From an uncultured Alistipes sp. (GTDB lineage Bacteria > Bacteroidota > Bacteroidia > Bacteroidales > Rikenellaceae), in assembly GCA_944321945.1 (NCBI GenBank), contig CALUNE010000002.1:62001-126000 (forward strand): a stretch of 64,000 nt of DNA, written 5' to 3'. How positions within the stretch are numbered: position 1 is the first letter of the stretch; every line of letters begins with the position of its first letter. The position numbers and the translations under genes were made by a program. The notes under the pieces are model-generated. The model searched no databases and was not told the origin of the DNA. It worked only from the letters and a program-made list of their open reading frames with translations. Positions 15,732 to 24,559 of this stretch are shown here, piece by piece.

Positions 15732-17960
15732 ATGAACACCTGCTTTTTGAAAATCGTCCCGGCCCTGCTTTTTATGACAGGATGTGCCGGTAACGGAGGC
15801 AGTACGGACAATAACCTGCCTCCGTATCAGAATGAATCGCTTCCCCTGGAAGAACGTATCGAGGACGCCTTGTCACGCATGACCCTCGAGGAGAAGGTCG
15901 CCATGCTGCATGCGCAGTCGAAATTTTCGTCAGCCGGCGTGCCGCGTCTCGGTATTCCGGAGATTTGGTGCACGGACGGCCCTCACGGGATCCGCCCCGA
16001 AGTGCTGTGGGACGAGTGGAACCAGGCCGGCTGGACGAACGATTCGTGTACGGCCTTTCCGGCGCTGACGTGCCTGGCGGCGACGTGGAATCCCGAGATG
16101 TCGGCCCTCTTCGGCAAATCGATCGGTGAGGAGGCCCGCTATCGCGAGAAGGATGTGCTGCTGGGGCCCGGCGTGAACATCTACCGCACGCCGCTCAATG
16201 GCCGTAACTTCGAGTATATGGGCGAGGATCCCTACCTTTCGTCGCGCATGGTCGTACCCTATATCCAGCAGGTGCAGAAGAACGGCGTGGCGGCCTGCGT
16301 GAAACACTTCGCCCTGAACAACCAGGAGACCAACCGCCAGTCGGTCGATGTGGTGGTCGACGACCGGGCGCTCCATGAAATCTACCTGCCGGCCTTCAAG
16401 GCGGCAGTCGAGCAGGGCGGCGTCTGGGCCGTGATGGGCTCCTACAACAAATATAAGGGTCAGCATTGCTGCCACAACCAGTATCTGCTGAACGATATTC
16501 TGAAACGGGACTGGGGTTTCGACGGCGTGGTGATCTCCGACTGGGGCGGAGTCCACGATACGAAACAGGCCGTTGAAAACGGTCTCGACATGGAGTTCGG
16601 CTCCTGGACCAACGGACTGACCTGGGGGGCCAGCAATGCCTACGACAACTACTACCTGGCCCATCCCTACCTGGAGATGCTGAAGAGGGGCGAAGCCGAC
16701 CAGGCGACGCTTGACGACAAGGTGCGTCGGGTCCTGCGGCTGAACTTCCGCACGGCCATGAATACGCACAAGCCTTTCGGATCGTTGAATTCGCCCGAAC
16801 ACCTGGCGGCCGCACGACGGATTGCCGGCGAGGGCATGGTGCTGCTGAAGAACGACGGGAAGGTGCTTCCTCTGGATCCGACAGCGGCGAAACGACTGCT
16901 CGTCGTCGGCGAGAATGCCGTTCGGATGATGACCGTGGGCGGCGGATCGTCGTCGTTGAAGGTCCGTCACGAATGCACGCCGCTGGAGGGGATCTTGACG
17001 GCCGTCGGTCCCGAGTGCGAGGTTTCGTTCGAGCGCGGTTACGTGAGTGATGCGACGGACACCTACGACGGGGTGAAAACCGGACAGGATCTTTCGGAGA
17101 CACGTTCGGCCGAACGGCTGATTGCCGATGCCGTGCAGGCTGCCCGGTCGGCCGATGCCGTCATCTTCATCGGCGGACTGAACAAGAACTGGGGCCAGGA
17201 TTGCGAAAGTACGGACCGTGCCTCGTACGGGCTTCCCTATGGGCAGGATCGGGTGATCGAGGCGCTTGCGGAGGTGAATCCGCATCTGGCCGTGGTGCTG
17301 GTGTCGGGCAATGCCGTTGCCATGCCGTGGATCGATCGGGTTCCGGCGGTTCTGGAGGCCTGGTTCTCGGGCTCGGAGACCGGCAATGCGCTGGCCGACG
17401 TGCTGTTCGGGCGGGTGAATCCCTCGGGTAAACTGCCTTTCACGTTCCCGGTACGTCTGGAGGAGAATGCGGCGCATGCCATGGGCGAGTTCCCGGGCGG
17501 CGATACGGTGCATTACAACGAGGGTATTTTCGTCGGTTATCGCTGGCACGATGCGAAGGCGATCCGCCCGCTCTTTGCCTTTGGCCACGGATTGAGCTAT
17601 ACGACCTTCGAGATCGGCAACGTGAAGGCTGACCGGACGTCGCTGACGGCGAACGGGACGCTTCGCGTGACGGCCGACGTGACCAATACGGGTGACCGGG
17701 CCGGAGCCGAGGTGGTTCAGCTCTACATTGGTGATGCGGAGTCGACGCTGCCGCGTCCGGTCAAGGAGCTGAAGGGCTTCGAGAAGGTGATGCTCGAACC
17801 GGGGCAGACGCGGACGGTCGAGTTTACCGTTACGCCCGAGGCATTGAGCTATTACGATGATACGAAGCATGCCTGGACGGCCGAACCGGGTCGTTTCACG
17901 GCCTATGTCGGAGCGGCTTCGGACGACATCCGCGGTCAGGTGGACTTCACGCTTGAGTAG
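15732..17960 (+). CDS. Glycoside hydrolase family 3 beta-glucosidase-like lipoprotein
   Basis: A 742-residue exo-acting GH3 enzyme, likely a beta-glucosidase or beta-xylosidase in the periplasm or on the outer membrane. The lipobox FMTGC gives Cys18. The N-terminal barrel carries KHFALNNQETNR and the nucleophile Asp270 in VISDWGG; a C-terminal alpha/beta sandwich and a fibronectin III-like domain (about 640-740, ending in the YVGAASDDIRG segment) complete the standard three-domain form. It is a single-gene unit with its own promoter and a strong terminator, not linked to SusCD genes. Sugar specificity cannot be told. Confidence 0.93.
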   Translation: MNTCFLKIVPALLFMTGCAGNGGSTDNNLPPYQNESLPLEERIEDALSRMTLEEKVAMLHAQSKFSSAGVPRLGIPEIWCTDGPHGIRPEVLWDEWNQAGWTNDSCTAFPALTCLAATWNPEMSALFGKSIGEEARYREKDVLLGPGVNIYRTPLNGRNFEYMGEDPYLSSRMVVPYIQQVQKNGVAACVKHFALNNQETNRQSVDVVVDDRALHEIYLPAFKAAVEQGGVWAVMGSYNKYKGQHCCHNQYLLNDILKRDWGFDGVVISDWGGVHDTKQAVENGLDMEFGSWTNGLTWGASNAYDNYYLAHPYLEMLKRGEADQATLDDKVRRVLRLNFRTAMNTHKPFGSLNSPEHLAAARRIAGEGMVLLKNDGKVLPLDPTAAKRLLVVGENAVRMMTVGGGSSSLKVRHECTPLEGILTAVGPECEVSFERGYVSDATDTYDGVKTGQDLSETRSAERLIADAVQAARSADAVIFIGGLNKNWGQDCESTDRASYGLPYGQDRVIEALAEVNPHLAVVLVSGNAVAMPWIDRVPAVLEAWFSGSETGNALADVLFGRVNPSGKLPFTFPVRLEENAAHAMGEFPGGDTVHYNEGIFVGYRWHDAKAIRPLFAFGHGLSYTTFEIGNVKADRTSLTANGTLRVTADVTNTGDRAGAEVVQLYIGDAESTLPRPVKELKGFEKVMLEPGQTRTVEFTVTPEALSYYDDTKHAWTAEPGRFTAYVGAASDDIRGQVDFTLE

Positions 17961-17994
17961 CCCGGACCGCTTTTGCGGGCTGTTTGCCACAGAC

Positions 17995-18034
17995 AAAGTG
18001 CGCACCTCCGGTCAAGGGGGTGCGCACTTTTTTT
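17995..18034 (+). terminator. Intrinsic terminator of the GH3 gene
   Basis: A 12-bp stem (AAAGTGCGCACC at 17995-18006 with 18019-18030) is followed by T tract to 18034. The A3 on the left also makes it weakly usable from the opposite rml operon. Confidence 0.9.
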
Positions 18035-18056
18035 GCAATCGGAACCTGTCGGGCAA

Positions 18057-18135
18057 CCGCCGTACTTGAGGTTGCCGCCGTACTTGAGGTTGCCGCCGCA
18101 CTTGAGCGCCGTTCTTAAGGTTGCCGCCGCACTGA
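18057..18135. repeat. 18-bp tandem repeat between GH3 gene and rmlB
   Basis: The unit CCGCCGTACTTGAGGTTG is present twice exactly (18057-18074, 18075-18092) and then in degenerate form to about 18135. It fills the spacer between the convergent GH3 gene and rmlB. Confidence 0.85.
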
Positions 18136-18192
18136 GCCGACCGCCGTATCGGAGCCAACTGGCGGCTTCCGGGTCATCCGGAGCCCGGGATT

Positions 18193-19329
18193 TTACCGCC
18201 CGGCGTACATCTCCTCGTAGTATCGGACGTACTCGCCCGAGGTGATTCGGTCCATCCAGTCCTGGTTGTCCAGATACCAGCGGACGGTCTTTTCGATGCC
18301 CTCCTCGAACTGCAGCGAGGGCTCCCAGCCCAGTTCGCGCTGCAGCTTCGACGAATCGATCGCATAGCGCAGGTCGTGCCCCGGGCGGTCCGTTACGAAG
18401 GTGATCAGATCCAGATCCTCCCCCTCGCGACGGCCCAGCAGCCGGTCGGCGGTGCGGATGACCACGCGGATCAGATCGATGTTTTTCCACTCGTTGAACC
18501 CGCCGATGTTGTAGGTTTCGGCCGTGCGGCCGCGGTGGAAGATCAGATCGATCGCCCGGGCATGGTCCTCGACGTAGAGCCAGTCGCGGACATTCTCCCC
18601 CTTTCCGTAGACCGGCAGGGGTTTCCGGTGGCGGATGTTGTTGATAAATAGAGGAATCAGCTTTTCGGGGAACTGATAGGGCCCGTAGTTGTTCGAGCAG
18701 TTGGTCACGATGGTCGGCAGGCCGTAGGTGTCGTGGTAGGCCCGCACGAAATGGTCGCTCGAGGCCTTCGAGGCCGAATAGGGGCTGTGCGGGTTGTACT
18801 TCGTGGTTTCGCGGAAGAACTCCTCGCCGTAGGCCAGGTGGTGCTCCGCGGACGAGGCCGTGGTCGAGAACGGGGGTTCGATCCCATCGGGGTGGGTCAG
18901 TTGCAGGGCGCCGTAGACCTCGTCCGTGGAGATGTGGTAGAAGAGCTTGCCGTCGAAGCGCTCGGGACGCGCCTCCCAGCAGCGGCGGGCCGCCTCCAGG
19001 AGCGTGAGCGTCCCCAGCACGTTGGTCCGTGCGAAGGTGAACGGATCGCGGATCGACCGGTCGACATGGCTTTCGGCGGCCAGATGGATGATGCCGTCGA
19101 TTTCGTACCTGCGCATCAGCGCCTCGACGGTCTCGAAATCGCAGATGTCGCCCCGGACGAAGGTGTAGTTCGGCCGTTGCTCGATGTCACGCAGGTTGGC
19201 CAGATTGCCGGCATAGGTCAGCTTGTCGAGGTTGACGATGCGGTAGTCGGGGTACTTCGTGACCAGCAGCCGCACGACGTGCGAGCCGATGAATCCGGCG
19301 CCACCCGTGACGAGGATGTTTCGTTTCAT
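18193..19329 (-). CDS. rmlB: dTDP-glucose 4,6-dehydratase
   Basis: Second step of dTDP-L-rhamnose synthesis. The 378-residue SDR protein has the NAD-binding GGAGFIGS loop, the TDEVYG active-site segment and the YSASKAS catalytic Tyr/Lys motif. Its ATG overlaps the rmlD stop by 4 bp (ATGA), so translation is coupled. It is the last gene of rmlACDB. Rhamnose is used in O-antigen or capsule. Confidence 0.97.
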   Translation of the reverse strand: MKRNILVTGGAGFIGSHVVRLLVTKYPDYRIVNLDKLTYAGNLANLRDIEQRPNYTFVRGDICDFETVEALMRRYEIDGIIHLAAESHVDRSIRDPFTFARTNVLGTLTLLEAARRCWEARPERFDGKLFYHISTDEVYGALQLTHPDGIEPPFSTTASSAEHHLAYGEEFFRETTKYNPHSPYSASKASSDHFVRAYHDTYGLPTIVTNCSNNYGPYQFPEKLIPLFINNIRHRKPLPVYGKGENVRDWLYVEDHARAIDLIFHRGRTAETYNIGGFNEWKNIDLIRVVIRTADRLLGRREGEDLDLITFVTDRPGHDLRYAIDSSKLQRELGWEPSLQFEEGIEKTVRWYLDNQDWMDRITSGEYVRYYEEMYAGR

Positions 19330-20213
19330 GGTTTTTCGGAGGCTTGGCCCTGCATCGACTGCAGGCGTTTGAGACAGTAGAACATCGATTCCCGCCAGTG
19401 GGGGATCTCGATGCCGAACGTGCGTTTGAGCTTGCTCTTGTCGAGCACCGAGAAGGCCGGGCGGCGGGCCCGGGTGGGGTATTCGGACGTGCGGCACGGA
19501 GCGATCCGACAGCGGTCGTGGCCCACGGCCCGGGCGATCTCCACGGCGAAGTCGTACCACGAGCAGACCCCTTCGTCCGTGAAGTGATAGGTTCCCTCGT
19601 TGCCGCGGTCCAGACCGCCCTCGAGGATCGAGAAGATCGCCAGGGCCAGATCGCCCGCATAGGTGGGTGTCCCCACCTGGTCGAAGACCACGTTGAGCGA
19701 TTCGCGTTCGGCCGTCAGGCGGAGCATCGTTCGGAGGAAGTTGTTTCCCGTTTCGGAGTAGAGCCAGGCCGTGCGCAGGATCAGATGGCGGCAGCCCGAG
19801 GCGCGGACGGCCTCTTCGCCGGCGAGTTTCGTGCGGCCGTAGGCGCTGACCGGAGCCGTCGGGGCCTCCTCGGTGTAGGGCACCGGCGACGATCCGTCGA
19901 AGACATAGTCCGTCGAGACGTGGACCAGCAGGGCGTCGGCTTCGGCCGCGGCGCGGGCCAGATTCTCCACGGCCGCACGGTTCAGCCGGTCGGCCGCGGC
20001 TTCCTCCTCCTCGGCGCGTTCGACATTGGTGTAGGCCGCGCAGTTGACGATGGCGTCGATGCGGTTGCGGGCGATGCACTCCCGGACGGCCGCGGCGTCG
20101 GTGATGTCGAGCCGGTCGACATCCGTAAAGAGGTAGTTGTTCGGGGATACGGCTCCCAGACGCTGCATCTGGCGTCCGAGCTGGCCGTTGGCCCCTGTGA
20201 CGAGGATATTCAT
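19326..20213 (-). CDS. rmlD: dTDP-4-dehydrorhamnose reductase
   Basis: Last step of dTDP-L-rhamnose synthesis, NAD(P)H-dependent reduction. The 295-residue protein has GANGQLGRQ at its N-terminus, the VHVSTDYVFDG segment and YGRTKLAGE with the catalytic Tyr/Lys. It overlaps rmlC upstream and rmlB downstream by 4 bp each (ATGA). Confidence 0.96.
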   Translation of the reverse strand: MNILVTGANGQLGRQMQRLGAVSPNNYLFTDVDRLDITDAAAVRECIARNRIDAIVNCAAYTNVERAEEEEAAADRLNRAAVENLARAAAEADALLVHVSTDYVFDGSSPVPYTEEAPTAPVSAYGRTKLAGEEAVRASGCRHLILRTAWLYSETGNNFLRTMLRLTAERESLNVVFDQVGTPTYAGDLALAIFSILEGGLDRGNEGTYHFTDEGVCSWYDFAVEIARAVGHDRCRIAPCRTSEYPTRARRPAFSVLDKSKLKRTFGIEIPHWRESMFYCLKRLQSMQGQASEKP

Positions 20214-20773
20214 GCCGTGTGGTATTCGAAAAGTTCCGGGGCCTGGGCCAGGGTCGGGCGGTGGAGATCCTTCTCCGAGAGGAGGGCCTCCGAGGTGGGG
20301 ATGCGCCAGTCGATCCCCAGTGCGGGATCATTCCAGGCGATGCCGGCTTCGGCCTGCGGAGCGTAGTAGTTGTCGCATTTGTACTGGAAGAGGGCCGTCG
20401 GGCTCAGGACGGCGAATCCGTGGGCGAAGCCCCGCGGGATGAAGAGCTGGCGGTGGTTTTCGGCCGAGAGTTCGACGGCGACGTGGCGCCCGAAGGTGGG
20501 GGATCCGCGGCGGATGTCGACCGCGACGTCCAGCACCCGTCCTTCGACCACGCGCACCAGTTTGGCTTGAGCCATCGGGCCGCGTTGGAAGTGGAGGCCG
20601 CGGATGACGCCGTACGACGAGCGCGACTCGTTGTCCTGCACGAAATCCACCGCGCCGACGGCCTCTTCGAAGCGGCGGCGCGAAAAGCTCTCGAAGAAGT
20701 AACCCCGCCGGTCGCCGTAGACGGTGGGTTCGAGGATTACGACCCCTTCGATGTCGGTAGGAAGCACGTTCAT
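20210..20773 (-). CDS. rmlC: dTDP-4-dehydrorhamnose 3,5-epimerase
   Basis: A 187-residue cupin-type epimerase. It shows the GVIRGLHFQ segment with the catalytic His and the IPRGFAHGFAVLS segment, both typical of RmlC. The gene starts 6 bp after rmlA and overlaps rmlD by 4 bp. Confidence 0.96.
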   Translation of the reverse strand: MNVLPTDIEGVVILEPTVYGDRRGYFFESFSRRRFEEAVGAVDFVQDNESRSSYGVIRGLHFQRGPMAQAKLVRVVEGRVLDVAVDIRRGSPTFGRHVAVELSAENHRQLFIPRGFAHGFAVLSPTALFQYKCDNYYAPQAEAGIAWNDPALGIDWRIPTSEALLSEKDLHRPTLAQAPELFEYHTA

Positions 20774-20779
20774 GTTGCT

Positions 20780-21661
20780 TTATTTCTTTTCGTCGATGAG
20801 TTTCATCAGATACTGTCCGTATTGATTCTTGAGCATCGGGCGGGCCACGTCGCGCACGCGCTCGGCCGTGATCCAGCCGTTTTCGTAGGCAATCCCCTCC
20901 AGGCAGGCGATCTTGAGGCCCTGGCGCTTTTCGATCACCTCGACGAAGATCGAGGCTTCGGCCAATGAATCGTGCGTACCGGTGTCCAGCCAGGCGAAAC
21001 CGCGCTGAAGGGTCTGGACCTTCAGCGAGCCGTCGTGCAGGAAGGCCTGGTTGACGGAGGTGATCTCCAGTTCGCCGCGGGCCGAGGGTTTGATGCCGTG
21101 GGCGATCTTCACGACGCGGTTGGGGTAGAAGTAGAGCCCCACGACGGCGTAGTTGGATTTCGGATGGGCGGGTTTCTCTTCGATCGAGAGGCAGTTGCCG
21201 GCCTGGTCGAATTCGGCGACGCCGTATCGTTCGGGATCCTCGACGCGGTAGCCGAAGATCGTGGCGCGGTTCTCCACTTCGGCCGCACGGACCGCCTGGC
21301 GGAGCATGCCGGTGAATCCCGATCCGTGGAAGATGTTGTCGCCCAGGACCAGACACACGGCGTCGTCGCCGATGAACTCCTCGCCGATCAGGAAGGCCTG
21401 GGCCAGACCGTCGGGCGAGGGCTGTTCGGCGTAGCTCAGCCGCACGCCGAAGTCGGATCCGTCGCCCAGCAGCCGCCGGAAGCCGGGCAGATCGGCCGGG
21501 GTCGAGATGAGCAGGATGTCGCGGATTCCGGCCAGCAGCAGGGCCGAGAGCGGATAGTAGACCATCGGCTTGTCGTAGATCGGGAGCAGCTGCTTGCTCA
21601 CCCCCTTGGTGATCGGGTAGAGGCGCGTGCCGGAACCTCCGGCCAGGACGATGCCTTTCAT
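20780..21661 (-). CDS. rmlA: Glucose-1-phosphate thymidylyltransferase
   Basis: First enzyme of dTDP-L-rhamnose synthesis, 293 residues. The nucleotide-binding signature [19 protein letters not shown] lies at the N-terminus; VLGDNIFHG provides the metal-binding Asp. It is the first gene of the rmlACDB operon and is preceded by a TATCTTTG promoter element. Confidence 0.97.
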   Translation of the reverse strand: MKGIVLAGGSGTRLYPITKGVSKQLLPIYDKPMVYYPLSALLLAGIRDILLISTPADLPGFRRLLGDGSDFGVRLSYAEQPSPDGLAQAFLIGEEFIGDDAVCLVLGDNIFHGSGFTGMLRQAVRAAEVENRATIFGYRVEDPERYGVAEFDQAGNCLSIEEKPAHPKSNYAVVGLYFYPNRVVKIAHGIKPSARGELEITSVNQAFLHDGSLKVQTLQRGFAWLDTGTHDSLAEASIFVEVIEKRQGLKIACLEGIAYENGWITAERVRDVARPMLKNQYGQYLMKLIDEKK

Positions 21662-21684
21662 AATTCCATGTTTTTTCGACAGAG

Positions 21685-21692
21685 CAAAGATA
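21685..21692 (-). promoter_or_regulatory. -7 element of the rmlACDB promoter
   Basis: A perfect TATCTTTG box on the minus strand, 24 bp before the rmlA ATG. A TTTC at a 19-bp spacing upstream may be its degenerate -33 element. Confidence 0.6.
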
Positions 21693-21829
21693 GTTTTTTA
21701 TTTTCGATGAGGAAAGAATTTTGCCGTCGAACCGCAGGTAGGCGATCGGGCGGGGGGCTGCGGTTCGGTTTTTGTATGGAGGTGTCGGAAGCCGCCCGTT
21801 GCGGGGCGGTATGACGAACGAATCCGGAC

Positions 21830-22987
21830 ATGAATCCAACCTCCGTGCAAGCATCGGAACGGGAGCCGCGGGAGCGGCTTCTTTACCTGTTGAGGTGTGC
21901 GTTGTGGGGCCGGCCCGTCGATTGGATGGAGGCTCCCGACGCTGCGACGTGGACGCGTATCCGGCAGCTTGCCGGGACACAGGGGGTGACGGCCCTGGTG
22001 TGGGAGGTGGTCGAACGCCTTCCCGGGAGGCTTGCTCCGCCGCGTGAAGAGCGTCTGCGCTGGGCTTTCGAGACGCGGCGCATCGAGCAACGCTGGCAGC
22101 GGCAGCAGCGTTGTGTGGCGCGGCTGGCGGCGTTCTACGCCCGGCACGGAATCCGGATGATGCTGCTCAAGGGGTGCGGTCTGAGCCTCGATTATCGGGT
22201 TCCGAGCCATCGTCCGTGCGGCGATGTCGACATCTGGCTCTTCGGGCGTCAACCCGAGGCCGATGCGCTCCTGACACGCGAGTGGGGCATTGCGGTCGAT
22301 ACCAGCAAGGAGCATCATACGACCTTCCGCCTGGACGACATCCCGGTCGAGAACCACTATGATTTTCTCAATACGCGCTCGTCGGCCGCCAACCGACGGC
22401 TCGAACGCCGTCTGAAAAGCCTCGCCGAACGTCCGGAAGAGAGCTTTACGGCGGGCTTCACGCCGGTTTTTCTGCCTCCGCCGACCTTCGGGGCGTTGTT
22501 TCTGCTGCGTCATGCCGCCGGCCATTTTGCGGCATGCGGCATCGGTTTGCGGCATCTGGTCGACTGGACCCTCTTCGTCGTCCGACGTCACGACCGCATC
22601 GACTGGACGGAGGTGGAGCGCACGGCCCGTGAGACGGGCATGGAGCCCTTTTTCGCCGGGTTGCAGGCCCTGTGTGTCGATCATCTGGGGTTGGATCCGG
22701 CGTTGATTCCTCCTTTCCGGCGGGATCCGGAGCTCGAAGAGCGCATGCTCGGGGCGCTGCTCGGGGCCCGCATGGCGGTCGGGATTCCGCAGGGACGGCT
22801 GGCCGGAATCAGTTTCCGGCTGCGGCGCTGGTGGCGTTTCCGCTGGATGCGGCGCATGGTCAGCGACGAACCGCTGGCACTGGGATTTCTGCGCATGACC
22901 TGGTTGCATGTGAAGCGGCATCTGCCGCTGTTTGTATCATGCGAGGCGGCCGGCCGGAGGCGGCGTGCCCGGGGAATTTCCGGATAA
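21830..22987 (+). CDS. Nucleotidyltransferase-family protein (NTP_transf_5 type)
   Basis: A 385-residue protein of the family often found in glycan and capsule gene regions. The core nucleotidyltransferase elements are MLLKGCGLSLDYR and, after a short loop, CGDVDIWLFG with the two metal-binding Asp. The rest is helical and rich in Arg and Trp. The family has no well-defined reaction. It starts divergently from rmlA (168-bp gap) and is followed by a long repeat-filled spacer. Confidence 0.75.
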   Translation: MNPTSVQASEREPRERLLYLLRCALWGRPVDWMEAPDAATWTRIRQLAGTQGVTALVWEVVERLPGRLAPPREERLRWAFETRRIEQRWQRQQRCVARLAAFYARHGIRMMLLKGCGLSLDYRVPSHRPCGDVDIWLFGRQPEADALLTREWGIAVDTSKEHHTTFRLDDIPVENHYDFLNTRSSAANRRLERRLKSLAERPEESFTAGFTPVFLPPPTFGALFLLRHAAGHFAACGIGLRHLVDWTLFVVRRHDRIDWTEVERTARETGMEPFFAGLQALCVDHLGLDPALIPPFRRDPELEERMLGALLGARMAVGIPQGRLAGISFRLRRWWRFRWMRRMVSDEPLALGFLRMTWLHVKRHLPLFVSCEAAGRRRRARGISG

Positions 22988-23071
22988 GCCGTCCGTTCCG
23001 AAGCGTTTGCCGAAGCCCGGCAACGTGTGTCGACGAGCATGAGCCAGCTCCGAGGTTTTCTTGCCCGGCCC

Positions 23072-23182
23072 GGTCGTGGCGCACCGGCCCCTGCATGGAA
23101 ACGCCGGTGGTCGTGGCGCACCGGCCCCTGCATCGAAACGCCGGTGGTTGTGGCGCACCGGCCCCTGCATCGAAACGCCGGA
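23072..23182. repeat. 37-bp tandem repeat, three copies, each with a small hairpin
   Basis: The marker TCGTGGC or TTGTGGC recurs at 23074, 23111 and 23148, an exact 37-bp period. Each unit carries CACCGGC and, 14 nt later, GCCGGTG, a 7-bp inverted repeat. Copies are nearly identical with no unique spacers, so this is not a CRISPR array. It lies in the 391-bp spacer 22988-23378, which otherwise contains the 10-bp repeat and the ffs terminator but no gene. Confidence 0.92.
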
Positions 23183-23260
23183 GACCTTTCTCCGTATCGA
23201 CCCCTCCCCAGCATCGGAATACCCGGCCGGATGCCGTAAGGACCGGTTCGGCCAGTCTTC

Positions 23261-23305
23261 CTCTCCGCCTTTCTCCGCCTTTCTCCGTCCTTCTCCGTCC
23301 TTCCG
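23261..23305. repeat. 10-bp tandem repeat TTCTCCGYCT/CC
   Basis: About four and a half copies of a pyrimidine-rich decamer (CTCTCCGCCT, TTCTCCGCCT, TTCTCCGTCC, TTCTCCGTCC). It is in the same spacer as the 37-bp repeat. Confidence 0.75.
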
Positions 23306-23330
23306 ATCCGCCGTACGGACTGGCCCCAAG

Positions 23331-23363
23331 AAAACGGCGTCCGGACAACAGTTCCGGACGCCG
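23331..23363 (-). terminator. Intrinsic terminator of ffs
   Basis: An 11-bp perfect stem (23335-23345 with 23353-23363) ends in four U on the minus strand (23331-23334). It lies 16 bp beyond the predicted 3' end of the SRP RNA, after a further U7 tract directly at the RNA end. Confidence 0.85.
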
Positions 23364-23378
23364 CAGGGCACAAAAAAA

Positions 23379-23474
23379 GGGTGAGCTACTTGCATCGCAC
23401 CGCTACAACCACATACCCTTGCTTGATTCCTCACCTGGGGGATTCTGTAGGAGCTGGTCGTGTAAGACTCACCC
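23379..23474 (-). ncRNA. ffs: Signal recognition particle RNA (small bacterial type, 4.5S)
   Basis: A 96-nt RNA read on the minus strand from 23474. Its ends pair (GGGTGAG with CTCACCC). The conserved SRP apex is present: CAGG, TGA, the GGAA tetraloop, TCA, then AGCAAGG, which is exactly the Ffh-binding symmetric and asymmetric loop arrangement. It guides Ffh-dependent membrane targeting. A perfect promoter (TTTG-N20-TACTTTTG) starts 7 bp upstream, and a U tract plus terminator hairpin follows. Confidence 0.93.
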
Positions 23475-23480
23475 GGGATG

Positions 23481-23512
23481 CAAAAGTAGGAATATTTTCC
23501 TATCTTTGCAAA
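23481..23512 (-). promoter_or_regulatory. Promoter of ffs
   Basis: On the minus strand TTTG (23509-23512), a 20-bp spacer and TACTTTTG (23481-23488) match the consensus exactly, with the RNA 5' end 7 nt downstream. Confidence 0.85.
23501..23508 (+). promoter_or_regulatory. -7 element (TATCTTTG) of mltG
   Basis: A perfect TATCTTTG on the plus strand, 16 bp before the mltG ATG, inside the spacer of the ffs promoter. No TTTG -33 is visible. The leader would be about 10 nt. Confidence 0.6.
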
Positions 23513-23524
23513 AAAAATCGCAAA

Positions 23525-24538
23525 ATGCAGAAAAAAACCTTGCTCGGTTTGTCGCTGGGTGTTGTTGTGGCGGCGGCGGTAGCGGCCGTTGTGGTCTTTG
23601 TCCAGTTCAAGGGCAGCGCCGTCGACCGGGAGTGTGAACTCTATGTCGGTTCGCGGGCCACGTATGCCGAACTGACCGATTCGCTGATGTCCTCGATCCG
23701 TCATCACGCGGCCTTCCGGACCTATGCGCGGCGGCTCGATCTGGCGCATACGTTCAAGCCCGGCCACTACGTGCTGCGCCCCGGCATGAATGTCATCGGG
23801 ATCGTGCGCATGCTCAAGCTCGGCGAGCAGACCCCCGTGCGGGTGACCCTCCAGAACGTGCGGACCCCGGCCCAGCTGGCCCGCCTTTTGTCGCGGCAGA
23901 TCGATGCCGATTCGACGTCGATCATGGCGGCGCTGACCTCGAAGGAGCTGGCCGCCGAGGTGGGCTTCGACAGCGTGACGCTCTTCTCGATGTTCCTTCC
24001 CGACACCTATGAATTCTACTGGACCGTCACGCCGCGGGATTTCGTGCTGCGCATGAAGCGCGAGTACGACCGTTTCTGGACTCCGGAGCGGGATGCACGG
24101 CGGCAGCGCAGCGGATTGAGCCGTCTGGAGGTGATGACGCTGGCCTCGATCGTCTACGAGGAGACCCGCCGCGCGGACGAGATGCCCCGCATCGCAGGTG
24201 TCTATATCAACCGCCTGAGGCGGGGCATGCCCCTGCAGGCCGATCCGACGGTGAAGTACGCCCTGCAGGATTTCGGGCTGCGCCGCATTCTCTACCGGCA
24301 TCTGAAATACCCCTCGCCCTACAATACCTATATCAATCGCGGTCTGCCGCCTTCGCCGATCTGCATGCCCGGGAAGAGTGCCATCGAGGCGGTCCTCAAT
24401 TTCGAACGCCACGACTATCTGTTCTTCTGTGCGCGGCCGACGTTTGACGGTTATCACAACTTTGCGCGCACGCTGGCCGAGCACAATCGTAACGCCCGGG
24501 CGTACAGTGCGGAACTGAATCGACGAAAGATTAAATAA
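23525..24538 (+). CDS. mltG: Endolytic murein transglycosylase MltG
   Basis: A 337-residue inner-membrane enzyme that cleaves nascent glycan strands and helps end peptidoglycan synthesis. The start at 23525 gives a single N-terminal membrane helix (about 5-28); an upstream in-frame ATG would run through the ffs gene. The YceG domain shows the catalytic Glu213 in IVYEETRRADEMPRIAG, followed by VYINRLRRGMPLQADPTVKY, which is the family signature. The gene is divergent from ffs and 21 bp upstream of the YciO-type gene. Confidence 0.94.
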   Translation: MQKKTLLGLSLGVVVAAAVAAVVVFVQFKGSAVDRECELYVGSRATYAELTDSLMSSIRHHAAFRTYARRLDLAHTFKPGHYVLRPGMNVIGIVRMLKLGEQTPVRVTLQNVRTPAQLARLLSRQIDADSTSIMAALTSKELAAEVGFDSVTLFSMFLPDTYEFYWTVTPRDFVLRMKREYDRFWTPERDARRQRSGLSRLEVMTLASIVYEETRRADEMPRIAGVYINRLRRGMPLQADPTVKYALQDFGLRRILYRHLKYPSPYNTYINRGLPPSPICMPGKSAIEAVLNFERHDYLFFCARPTFDGYHNFARTLAEHNRNARAYSAELNRRKIK

Positions 24539-24544
24539 TTTTGT

Positions 24545-24552
24545 TATATTTG
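24545..24552 (+). promoter_or_regulatory. -7 element (TATATTTG) directly before the YciO-family gene
   Basis: A perfect TAnnTTTG ends 7 bp before the ATG at 24560, so transcription from it would start at or next to the start codon. A matching -33 is not obvious. Confidence 0.45.
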
Positions 24553-24559
24553 CGGTCCC

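Noticed and set aside
23072-23182. 37-bp repeat as a CRISPR array
   Set aside because: Units are directly adjacent without unique spacers and no cas gene is nearby.
23379-23474. Structured element as a tRNA or a riboswitch before mltG
   Set aside because: On the minus strand it has the full SRP RNA apex (GGAA loop, CAGG/AGCA internal loop), paired ends, a consensus promoter and a terminator; no cloverleaf fits.
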